DNA of 15,581 nucleotides from JBQCHF01 sp051953655. GTDB lineage: Bacteria > Actinomycetota > Actinomycetes > Motilibacterales > Motilibacteraceae. Below are positions 1-5,793 of the stretch, one piece after another. The notes under the pieces were generated by a model. The model was not told the origin of the DNA. It saw nothing but the letters and a program-made list of their open reading frames with translations, and searched no databases. How positions within the stretch are numbered: position 1 is the stretch's first letter; each line of letters begins with the position of its first letter. Location of the stretch: NCBI GenBank assembly GCA_051953655.1, contig JBQCIO010000160.1, positions 1-15,581 of the forward strand, written 5' to 3'. Made by a program: the position numbers and the translations under genes.

Positions 1-478
1 CGTCCTCGGCCAGCCGGCTCGCCCGCCCGGCCGCGCACACCACGACGTCGGCGGCGAGCCGGTGCCCGTCCACCATCACGCCGGCGGCCCGCCCGCCCTC
101 CACCAGCACGCGGTCGGCGTGCCCGGTCAGCGGCCGTACCCCCGGCTCGCGCCGCGCGAGGGTCCACAGCACCCGCTCCACCGTGGATCGGCGGGCCGAG
201 AGGGTGCTGACGCCGTCGGGCGCGCCGGGCGGGGTGCCGGGCACCGCCCCGGCGGCCAGCAGCGCCGGCCACGCCTCGGGGACCACCGCGTCGAGGACGT
301 CGCGGACCTGCGGGCGGAAGAAGTGCGGTGCCATGAACTGCATGACTCCGCGCCGCTCCCACACCGGTCCTGCCGGACCCGGGTCGCGGTCGACCAGCGT
401 GACCGGGTGACCGGCACGCGCGAGCGCGATCGAGCCGACGATCCCGACCGGGCCGGCTCCCACGACCACGACGTCCAC
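1..478 (-). CDS. FAD-dependent oxidoreductase / monooxygenase-like protein (partial, C-terminus beyond window edge)
   Basis: About 159 N-terminal residues are visible. They open with a Rossmann dinucleotide-binding motif (GAGPVG at residues 7-12, with acidic D30 ending the second strand), as expected for an FAD-binding fold. Further along are an RRSTVERVLW segment and a VVVCAAGRASR segment that resembles the D-A/T-G-R second FAD motif of PHBH-like monooxygenases. The substrate cannot be told. The GTG start at 478 is supported by a GGGGAG ribosome site about six bases upstream and by an in-frame TGA further upstream. The gene lies 139 bases downstream of the VOC gene on the same strand. That gap is small enough for cotranscription, but I see no overlap or other direct sign of coupling. 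The gene is cut by the window edge, so a truncation in the genome cannot be judged. Confidence 0.8.
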   Translation of the reverse strand, partial: MDVVVVGAGPVGIVGSIALARAGHPVTLVDRDPGPAGPVWERRGVMQFMAPHFFRPQVRDVLDAVVPEAWPALLAAGAVPGTPPGAPDGVSTLSARRSTVERVLWTLARREPGVRPLTGHADRVLVEGGRAAGVMVDGHRLAADVVVCAAGRASRLAED

Positions 479-617
479 CCTCGGCTCCCCACCCTCGCCG
501 ACGCCGGCTTGCGTCGCCGGGCGGGGTCAGGGTCCACCCGGCGCGGCCTGACGTCCAGCACCGGACCAGGTGCGGACGGTGGCGCTGGGCGGGGCGGTCT
601 CGCGAGGGTGGGCCGGC

Positions 618-971
618 TCAGCGGGCCGGCAGGTCGCGGTAGAGGTCGACCAGCAGATTGCCGGGCCCGCGCAGGTAGGCCGCCTCGGTGCCCCAGTCGG
701 TGGTGACCGGGCCGAGCAGCAGCTCCGCTCCGGCGTCGACCGCACGCCTCACGGCCGCAGCGACGTCGTCGACCTCGTCGTGCAGGATCACGCCGTCGGT
801 CTTGCCCCAGGGCACCATCGCGTCGACCGAGAGCAGCACCCGCAGCTCCCCTGCGCGCAGCTCGCCGAAGTGCGGGTCGTCGACGACGACCTCCCAGCCG
901 TAGGCCGCGTGCAGCAGCCGCACCGCCGCCGGCACGTCGTCCACCTGCACGTCGATCGCGTGCACACCCAC
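618..971 (-). CDS. VOC family protein (glyoxalase/bleomycin-resistance fold), 117 aa
   Basis: The protein is a single vicinal-oxygen-chelate-type domain. It starts HAIDVQVDDVPAAVRLLHAAYGW, shows the paired beta-alpha-beta-beta-beta pattern (VDDVAAAVRRAVDAGAELL) and ends in GPGNLLVDLYRDL, typical of small VOC proteins. The family includes lyases, dioxygenases and drug-binding proteins, and no specific substrate can be assigned. The GTG at 971 is preferred because GAGGGGG lies five bases before it; a second in-frame GTG at 965 is possible but less well spaced. The gene sits downstream of clgR on the same strand, separated by 146 bases that contain two strong hairpins, so it may have its own transcript or be limited by read-through from clgR. 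Confidence 0.85.
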   Translation of the reverse strand: MGVHAIDVQVDDVPAAVRLLHAAYGWEVVVDDPHFGELRAGELRVLLSVDAMVPWGKTDGVILHDEVDDVAAAVRRAVDAGAELLLGPVTTDWGTEAAYLRGPGNLLVDLYRDLPAR

Positions 972-990
972 CCGAACCCCCTCGTCGGCC

Positions 991-1072
991 CCTGCTTACC
1001 GCGTCAGTTCCATGCTTACCGCGACAGATCTGGCGCGGTAAGCATGGAACGATCACGCGGGCGTGATCGTTC
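991..1072. repeat. Two overlapping perfect inverted repeats between clgR and the VOC gene
   Basis: Hairpin A has 17-base perfect arms, GTTCCATGCTTACCGCG at 1007-1023 and its complement at 1034-1050, around a 10-base loop that itself contains CAGATCTG. Hairpin B has 12-base perfect arms at 1047-1058 and 1061-1072 around a 2-base loop. The arms share GAAC at 1047-1050, so both cannot form fully at once. A partial direct copy (TGCTTACCGCG, 993-1003) precedes hairpin A. No U-run follows on the minus-strand transcript. It could be the clgR terminator, an operator, or a palindromic repeat element. Confidence 0.8.
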
Positions 1073-1117
1073 GGGCGCGGCAGCCGCGGTCGGCCGCGCG
1101 CGGCGCGAGCGGGTGCG

Positions 1118-1477
1118 TCAGGCGGCGGCGTGCAGGCTGCCGGCCACCGGGCCGGCCTCGCGCATCGGGGTGAGCACGCGCTCGGACTCGGCGCCGGCGC
1201 GGACGGAGGCCTCGACGGCGTCGAGCGGCACGGCGGCGAGGGACTCGGCGACCACGAGCTGGTCGCTGACCTCGGCCAGCACCCGCGAGAGCGGCACCTC
1301 GAGCGCGGTGCAGATGGAGGCGAGCAGCTCGGAGGAGGCCTCCTTCTGGCCGCGCTCCACCTCGGAGAGGTAGCCGAGGGACACCCGGGCCGCGGAGGAC
1401 ACCTCGCGCAGGGTGCGCCCCTGGCGCTGCCGCTGCTGGCGCAGGACGTCACCGAGCAGGCGGCGGAGCAGGATCAT
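1118..1477 (-). CDS. clgR: ClgR-type XRE family transcriptional regulator, 119 aa
   Basis: The N-terminal two thirds is an XRE helix-turn-helix domain (RTLREVSSAARVSLGYLSEVERG, then KEASSELLASICTALEVPLSRVL), very close to the ClgR signature of Mycobacterium, Corynebacterium and Streptomyces. ClgR activates clpP/clpC and other protein-quality genes. The protein ends in HAAA, a small-apolar C-terminus like the tail through which ClgR is itself degraded by ClpP in other actinobacteria (family knowledge). The ATG at 1477 is chosen because GGAAGGAG lies five bases upstream. The open frame continues to 1810, but that extension is low-complexity Arg/Ala/Pro sequence with no conserved content. The position downstream of pgsA-cinA matches the conserved clgR locus. 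A 352-base gap after cinA implies its own promoter. Confidence 0.9.
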   Translation of the reverse strand: MILLRRLLGDVLRQQRQRQGRTLREVSSAARVSLGYLSEVERGQKEASSELLASICTALEVPLSRVLAEVSDQLVVAESLAAVPLDAVEASVRAGAESERVLTPMREAGPVAGSLHAAA

Positions 1478-1638
1478 CGGGCGCTCCTTCCGGTCGGGTG
1501 CGGCGCCGGCGACGGCGGTGTTCTCGGGGCGGGACGTGCGTGTCGGGCTTGCTGCGGGTGCTGACGTGCGGGCGGTGCTGGTCGTTGGCCGGCTCACCGA
1601 GGGGTTGTTCCCGCGGGTGACCTGGCGCGACACCGGTG

Positions 1639-1655
1639 CGGTACCCACCGTACCG
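1639..1655. promoter_or_regulatory. Palindrome CGGTAC-CCACC-GTACCG upstream of clgR
   Basis: Perfect 6-base arms flank a 5-base spacer about 160 bases upstream of the clgR start, overlapping a possible -10 (TACGGT, minus strand). A dimeric regulator could bind here, but short GC-rich palindromes also arise by chance. Confidence 0.3.
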
Positions 1656-1727
1656 GCCGCTACCCGCCCGGGCGCGGGGAGACGACGCGTTCCTCCGGAC
1701 GGCCGCACGGTTCCGGCGGCCGGGCCG

Positions 1728-1775
1728 GCAGCAGGCCGTGCAGCAGGCCGTGCAACTGGCCGGGCAGCAGGACGG
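1728..1775. repeat. Degenerate 12-base tandem repeat, four units
   Basis: GCAGCAGGCCGT occurs twice in exact tandem (1728-1739 and 1740-1751), followed by two diverged units, GCAACTGGCCGG and GCAGCAGGACGG. It lies in the clgR upstream region and outside any supported gene. Confidence 0.7.
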
Positions 1776-1829
1776 GTGGCGGGACGAGGACGGGACGGGC
1801 TGCGCGTCATGCCGACTGCAACGCTGTAA

Positions 1830-2414
1830 TCATCGCCGGCGTTCCCCCTGATCGGCCGCAGCGGACACGACGGCGGGAAGGGCGTCGAGCAGCAGCGCGA
1901 GCAGCCGGCGCACCGTCTGCTCGCGCACCGCCGCGCGGTCCCCCGCCAGGCTCAGGTCGAGCCCGCGGCAGCCGTCCGGGCCGGCCACCGCGACGTGCAC
2001 GGTGCCCGGTGTCCGGCCGTCCTGCGGGTCGGGCCCGGCCACCCCGGTGGTGGCCAGGCCGACGTCGGCGCCCAGCACCCGGCGCGCCCCCTCGGCCATC
2101 TGCCGCGCCACCTCCGGGTGCACCGCGCCCTCGCGCTCGAGCAGGCCGGCGTCGACGCCGAGCAGCGCGGCCTTGAGCGGCGTCGCATAGGCCACCACCC
2201 CGCCGCGGTAGACCGCCGAGCTGCCGGCCACACCGGTGAGCGCGGCCCCCACCAGCCCGCCGGTGAGCGACTCGGCCGTGCCGACGGTGAGCCCGCAGAC
2301 CTCGAGCGCGGCGACCGCCCGGGCCGCCAGCGCCGCGACGTCGTCCGCGGACGACGCGTCCACGCCCGCGGGTCCAGTGCCTGTCGAGTCCGGGCCTCCC
2401 GGGCCGGCGCTCAC
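1830..2414 (-). CDS. cinA: CinA family protein / nicotinamide-nucleotide amidohydrolase (PncC type), 194 aa
   Basis: This is the stand-alone C-terminal CinA domain; the N-terminal molybdopterin-binding-like half of long CinA proteins is absent. Visible family motifs are TAESLTGG (46-53), GSSAVYRGGVVAYA (64-77), GAVHPEVARQMAEG (96-109) and TTGVAGPDP (122-130). Family members deamidate nicotinamide mononucleotide to nicotinate mononucleotide in the pyridine nucleotide cycle. The first roughly 24 residues are a poorly conserved Gly/Ser/Ala extension. The GTG at 2414 overlaps the pgsA stop in a GTGA (2411-2414), which implies translational coupling. Residue 50 is Leu where many homologues have Cys. 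cinA between pgsA and clgR is a common actinobacterial arrangement. The symbol pncC would also be acceptable. Confidence 0.92.
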   Translation of the reverse strand: MSAGPGGPDSTGTGPAGVDASSADDVAALAARAVAALEVCGLTVGTAESLTGGLVGAALTGVAGSSAVYRGGVVAYATPLKAALLGVDAGLLEREGAVHPEVARQMAEGARRVLGADVGLATTGVAGPDPQDGRTPGTVHVAVAGPDGCRGLDLSLAGDRAAVREQTVRRLLALLLDALPAVVSAAADQGERRR

Positions 2415-3172
2415 GAGGCGCGACCGTGCCGGTCGGCGCCCTCACCTGCGGCGCGCGGCGCGGCGGGCGTGTCCGGGAGGCCGACGACCGAGCCGAGGTC
2501 GGTCCCGCCGCCGGTCCGCCCGCTCCCCGCCCGCCCGGCCCGGCGGGCGGCGCGCGCCGCCCGCATGGCCGCGGGCCGCTCGCTGGTGCGCCGCAGCACC
2601 ACAGCGCGGGCCACGTAGTCCAGGCCGGTCACCACCGTGACCACGAGCGCGGCCGCCATCACGGTGACCGGCAGCCAGCCCAGCCAGTCCGGCAGCGGCA
2701 GCACGTAGAACCCGATGGCCACGGCCTGCAGCAGCGTCTTGAGCTTGCCGCCGCGCGATGCCGGGATGACCCCGTGCCGGATCACCCAGAACCGCAGCAG
2801 GGTGACGCCGACCTCGCGGACGAGGATCACCACGGTGACCCACCAGGGCAGCTCCCCCAGCACGCTGAGCGCCACCAGCGCGGTGCCGGTGAGCGCCTTG
2901 TCCGCGATCGGGTCGGCGATCTTGCCGACGTCGGTCACCAGTCCGCGCTTGCGGGCGAGGTCGCCGTCGATGAGGTCGGTGAACGAGGCGACCGCGAAGG
3001 CGACGAACGCCATGATCCGCCAGCCCTCGTCCTGGCCGTCGTGCCGGAGCAGCAGCCAGCCGAACAGCGGCACCAGCAGGATCCGCAGCAGGGTGAGCGC
3101 GTTGGCGACGTTCCACACCTTCACCGTGGCGGCGACCGGGGCGCCGAGCGGGTCGGGGCGCGGCGGCTTCAC
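2411..3172 (-). CDS. pgsA: CDP-diacylglycerol-glycerol-3-phosphate 3-phosphatidyltransferase, 253 aa
   Basis: It is a CDP-alcohol phosphatidyltransferase with the complete motif D66-xx-D69-G-xx-A-R-x8-G-xxx-D87-xxx-D91, which holds the metals and the catalytic Asp. Several membrane segments are visible (about 22-42, 53-65, 98-120, 145-160 and 165-185), so it is an integral membrane enzyme. It should make phosphatidylglycerophosphate, the precursor of phosphatidylglycerol and cardiolipin. Actinobacteria also carry paralogues that make phosphatidylinositol phosphate; placement beside cinA and clgR favours the PGP-synthase type. The last 50 residues are an Arg/Ala/Gly-rich cytoplasmic tail not needed for the fold. 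The GTG at 3172 overlaps the rimO stop in a GTGA, and its own stop overlaps the cinA start in the same way, so rimO-pgsA-cinA is one translationally linked unit. Confidence 0.93.
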   Translation of the reverse strand: MKPPRPDPLGAPVAATVKVWNVANALTLLRILLVPLFGWLLLRHDGQDEGWRIMAFVAFAVASFTDLIDGDLARKRGLVTDVGKIADPIADKALTGTALVALSVLGELPWWVTVVILVREVGVTLLRFWVIRHGVIPASRGGKLKTLLQAVAIGFYVLPLPDWLGWLPVTVMAAALVVTVVTGLDYVARAVVLRRTSERPAAMRAARAARRAGRAGSGRTGGGTDLGSVVGLPDTPAAPRAAGEGADRHGRAS

Positions 3173-4713
3173 GCCCGCTCCTCGCTCTCGGGCAGCTCCT
3201 CACCCTCGAGCAGCGGGCGGGCGACCAGGTCGACGCCCTCGCTGGAGACGACGACGGCCGGCACCAGCTGCCCCACCGCGAACGGGGGGCGGCCGGCGTC
3301 GACGAGCAGCCGGGTGGTGCCGTCCACCTCCGGCCCCTGGTGGTCCGAGCGGCCCTCCGCCCCCTCGCCGTCGTCGGCGCGCTCGACCAGCACGCTCACC
3401 AGCTCGCCGATCCGCTCCTCGGCCCGCTGCGCGGTGAGCTCCTCGACCAGGGTGGAGACCCGCTCGACCCGCTCGCGGACCTCCTCCTCGGAGAGCTTGC
3501 CGTCGTAGCCGGCGGCCTCGGTGCCGTCCTCGTCGCTGTAGCCGAACACGCCGACGACGTCGAGCCGTGCGGCGGTCAGGAAGCGCTCGAGCTCGGCGAC
3601 GTCGGCCTCGGTCTCGCCGGGAAAGCCGACGATGACGTTGGAGCGCACCCCGGCCAGCGGCGCCCGCGAGCGGACCTGCTCGAGAAGCTCGAGGAAGCGC
3701 TCGGTGTCCCCGAAGCGGCGCATGCGACGCAGCACCGGTCCGCTGGCGTGCTGGAAGGACAGGTCGAAGTAGGGCACGACGCCCGGGGTGCCGGTGAGGA
3801 CGTCGAGCAGGCCCGGGCGCATCTCGGCCGGCTGCAGGTAGGAGACCCGCACCCGCTCGATGCCGTCCACCGCGGCCAGCTCGGGCAGCACGGTCTCGAG
3901 CAGGCGCAGGTCGCCGAGGTCCTTGCCGTAGGAGGTGGAGTTCTCCGAGACCAGCACCAGCTCGCGCACGCCCTGCTCGGCGAGCCAGCGCGCGTCGGCC
4001 AGCACGTCCGAGGGGCGACGGGACAGGAACGAGCCGCGGAAGGAGGGGATGGCGCAGAACGCGCAGCGCCGGTCGCAGCCCGAGGCCAGCTTGAGCGGGG
4101 CGACCGGGCCGCCGTCCAGACGCCGGCGCAGGGTGCGCGGCCCGGAGGCGGGCGCGATGCCGGCCGGCAGCGCAGCGACGTCGGTCCCCGGCGCGGCGCC
4201 GTGACCGGGCACCGCGGGAGCCGGGGCGTTCTGACGCTCCACCGGGCTGAGCGGCAGCAGGGCCCGGCGGTCGCGGGGCACGTGCGGCACGTGCGGGCGG
4301 CCGGCGAGGATGTCGCCGAGGCGGGCGGAGATGTCGGCGTAGTCGTCGAAGCCGAGCACCGCGTCGGCCTCGTCGAGCTCGTCGGCCAGGGTCTTGCCGT
4401 AGCGCTCGGCCAGGCAGCCGACGGCCACGACCGCCTGCGCGCGCCCGGAGTCCTTCAGGTCGGCCGCCGCGAGCAGCGTGTCCACGCTGTCCTTCTTGGC
4501 CTGCTCGACGAACCCGCAGGTGTTGACCACGACGACGTCGGCGTCCTCGGCCTCGGTCACCAGGTCCCAGCCGTCGGCGTCGAGCCGGCCGGCGAGCTCC
4601 TCGGAGTCGACCTCGTTGCGCGCGCAGCCCAGCGTGACCAGCGCCACCGACCGGCGCCCCTGCGCGGCCCGGGAAGGGGTGAGGATCTCGGGCAGGGACG
4701 GTTCGTCGCGCAC
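3169..4713 (-). CDS. rimO: Ribosomal protein S12 methylthiotransferase RimO, 514 aa
   Basis: The N-terminal methylthiotransferase domain carries the three cluster cysteines C30 (VTLGCARN), C66 (NTCGF) and C100 (VGCLAERY). The radical-SAM domain carries CDRRCAFC (C213, C217, C220) and PSFRGSFLSRRP. A C-terminal TRAM domain follows from about 435. VTLGCARNEVDSEE favours RimO over MiaB. The enzyme adds a methylthio group to a conserved Asp of ribosomal protein S12. Residues about 150-205 form a Pro/Ala-rich linker between the two domains that is longer than in E. coli RimO. The GTG at 4713 is the first start after an in-frame TAG, and a TAGGCT -10 sits only six bases before it, which suggests a leaderless transcript. 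Confidence 0.95.
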   Translation of the reverse strand: MRDEPSLPEILTPSRAAQGRRSVALVTLGCARNEVDSEELAGRLDADGWDLVTEAEDADVVVVNTCGFVEQAKKDSVDTLLAAADLKDSGRAQAVVAVGCLAERYGKTLADELDEADAVLGFDDYADISARLGDILAGRPHVPHVPRDRRALLPLSPVERQNAPAPAVPGHGAAPGTDVAALPAGIAPASGPRTLRRRLDGGPVAPLKLASGCDRRCAFCAIPSFRGSFLSRRPSDVLADARWLAEQGVRELVLVSENSTSYGKDLGDLRLLETVLPELAAVDGIERVRVSYLQPAEMRPGLLDVLTGTPGVVPYFDLSFQHASGPVLRRMRRFGDTERFLELLEQVRSRAPLAGVRSNVIVGFPGETEADVAELERFLTAARLDVVGVFGYSDEDGTEAAGYDGKLSEEEVRERVERVSTLVEELTAQRAEERIGELVSVLVERADDGEGAEGRSDHQGPEVDGTTRLLVDAGRPPFAVGQLVPAVVVSSEGVDLVARPLLEGEELPESEERA

Positions 4714-4719
4714 CTGCTC

Positions 4720-4725
4720 AGCCTA
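4720..4725 (-). promoter_or_regulatory. Predicted -10 box (TAGGCT) of rimO, leaderless arrangement
   Basis: TAGGCT fits the actinobacterial TANNNT -10. It ends six bases before the GTG at 4713, so transcription would begin at or next to the start codon. No good ribosome site is present. A convincing -35 is not visible. Confidence 0.45.
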
Positions 4726-4790
4726 CGGCTCGCGGCAACCGTGCCCACCACGCAGGGCGGAGCACCGCGCACCGGGCGCGGGCGGCCGGC

Positions 4791-5552
4791 TCAGGCGGCG
4801 GCGGGGTCCTGCGGGGTGAACTCGACGCGGGACACCTGGCCGAGGCCGCCGGGCGCGCCGACGTCCTTGCCGTTGACGGTCAGGGACACCGCGCCGGCGT
4901 TGCCCAGGGTGAGCTTGACCTTGTCCTTGGCCTGGAAGGTCTTGCTCTGCCCCTGGTCGATGAGGCCCTCGAACAGCTGCTTGCCGGCGCCGTCGGTGGC
5001 GCTGACCCAGCTCTTGCCCTTGGCGGTGGTGAGCACCACGGTGACCGAGTCGCGCGGGGCCTGCGCCACCGCCTCGGACGGTGCCGGGGCGGGGGTCGTG
5101 GGGGCGGTGCTGGCCGCCGCGCTCGGCGTGCTCGAGGCGGACGGGCCCGGCGCCGCGACCGTCGGGCCGTTGCCGCCGGAGGAGCCGCTGAAGGCCTGGA
5201 CCACGCCGTAGACGAGCACCAGGGCGAGGGCGGCGGCCATGGCGAGGGTCCAGTTGGGGCCGCGGCGCTCGGGCCGGGCGGCGGTCTCGGACTCGAAGAC
5301 CTGGGTGGCGGCGGGGGCCTCCTGGCCGCGCTCGCGGTCGAACTCGGCGAGCAGCGGGGCGGGGTCGGCGCCGACGGCCTGCGCGATGCCCTTGATGTGG
5401 GCGCGGGCGTAGAAGTCGCCGCCGGAGCGGCTGAAGTCGTCGTGCTCGATCGACTCGATGATCGTCTGGCGGATCCGGGTGGCCTCGGCGACCTGCTCGA
5501 GCGACATGCTCGCCTCGCGGCGTGCCTCGGTGAGGCTCTGTCCGATGGACAC
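4791..5552 (-). CDS. RodZ-like membrane-anchored helix-turn-helix protein with DUF4115 domain, 253 aa
   Basis: The N-terminus is an HTH_25/RodZ-type helix-turn-helix (SIGQSLTEARREASMSLEQ..., then DFYARAHIKGIAQAVGADP). A charged stretch leads to one transmembrane helix (about 101-120, WTLAMAAALALVLVYGVVQA). A Ser/Thr/Pro/Ala linker (130-165) is followed by an extracytoplasmic beta domain (DUF4115-like, about 168-245, with WVSATDGAGKQLFEGLIDQGQSKTF... character). RodZ links MreB to the membrane in rods; in actinobacteria the role of this relative is poorly defined. I prefer the GTG at 5552 because AGGAG at 5558-5562 lies five bases before it, whereas the upstream GTG at 5558 overlaps that ribosome site. 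Starting there gives MSIGQSLTEARR, like homologues. The gene lies between ftsK and rimO, its usual place. Confidence 0.88.
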   Translation of the reverse strand: MSIGQSLTEARREASMSLEQVAEATRIRQTIIESIEHDDFSRSGGDFYARAHIKGIAQAVGADPAPLLAEFDRERGQEAPAATQVFESETAARPERRGPNWTLAMAAALALVLVYGVVQAFSGSSGGNGPTVAAPGPSASSTPSAAASTAPTTPAPAPSEAVAQAPRDSVTVVLTTAKGKSWVSATDGAGKQLFEGLIDQGQSKTFQAKDKVKLTLGNAGAVSLTVNGKDVGAPGGLGQVSRVEFTPQDPAAA

Positions 5553-5660
5553 GCGCACTCCTGCTCGATCTGGTACTCCGCCGGGCCCGACCCGCTGCGG
5601 CCGCCGCCCCGCGCTGGACGGCTCGTCGGCTGGTTATCGGCACCCCCCGACGGCATCTGA

Positions 5661-5689
5661 AGTCTACGGGCGCAGCGCCAGGTGCACAA
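5661..5689 (-). promoter_or_regulatory. Predicted sigma-70-type promoter for the rodZ-like gene
   Basis: On the minus strand TTGTGC (5684-5689) and TAGACT (5661-5666) are separated by exactly 17 bases, a good housekeeping-sigma match. The start site would be near 5654, giving a leader of about 100 bases before the GTG at 5552. It lies in the 241-base gap after ftsK. Confidence 0.55.
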
Positions 5690-5793
5690 AGACACACGCC
5701 ACGCCCCGACACCATTCCATGCAGTGGTCGTGCAGCGAAAGGACCGTGATCGTCCCGATTCGCGACGCCGCCGCGGTCACGAACCCGGCCGTA

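Larger units (their letters stand above)
1478..1829. other. 352-base intergenic region between cinA and clgR; probable clgR control region
   Basis: No supported gene is seen. It holds the clgR ribosome site (GGAAGGAG, just before 1477), a 6-bp palindrome CGGTAC-5-GTACCG (1639-1655) and a degenerate 12-base tandem repeat (1728-1775). On the minus strand TACGGT at 1647-1652 could act as a -10 box, but no good -35 lies upstream of it. I did not find a clean match to the published ClgR box. Confidence 0.5.

Noticed and set aside
127..1452. Minus-strand open frame of 441 codons spanning the FAD, VOC and clgR genes
   Set aside because: It is a neighbouring frame of three genuine genes. Its apparent protein is Arg/Pro/Ala-rich and lacks the motifs that appear in the correct frames.
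1728..1775. CRISPR-like array
   Set aside because: The units are 12 bases, directly adjacent and degenerate, with no spacers and no cas genes.
1478..1810. N-terminal extension of ClgR by 111 residues
   Set aside because: A strong GGAAGGAG ribosome site precedes the ATG at 1477, where the ClgR family begins. The extension is tandem-repeat low complexity.
3340..5211. Plus-strand open frame of 623 codons opposite rimO and the rodZ-like gene
   Set aside because: Low-complexity His/Gln/Arg/Gly sequence typical of GC-rich antisense frames; rimO is intact on the other strand.
5553..5793. Strong terminator after ftsK
   Set aside because: Only about five bases pair (CGTGA with TCACG) around a large loop; not enough to call.
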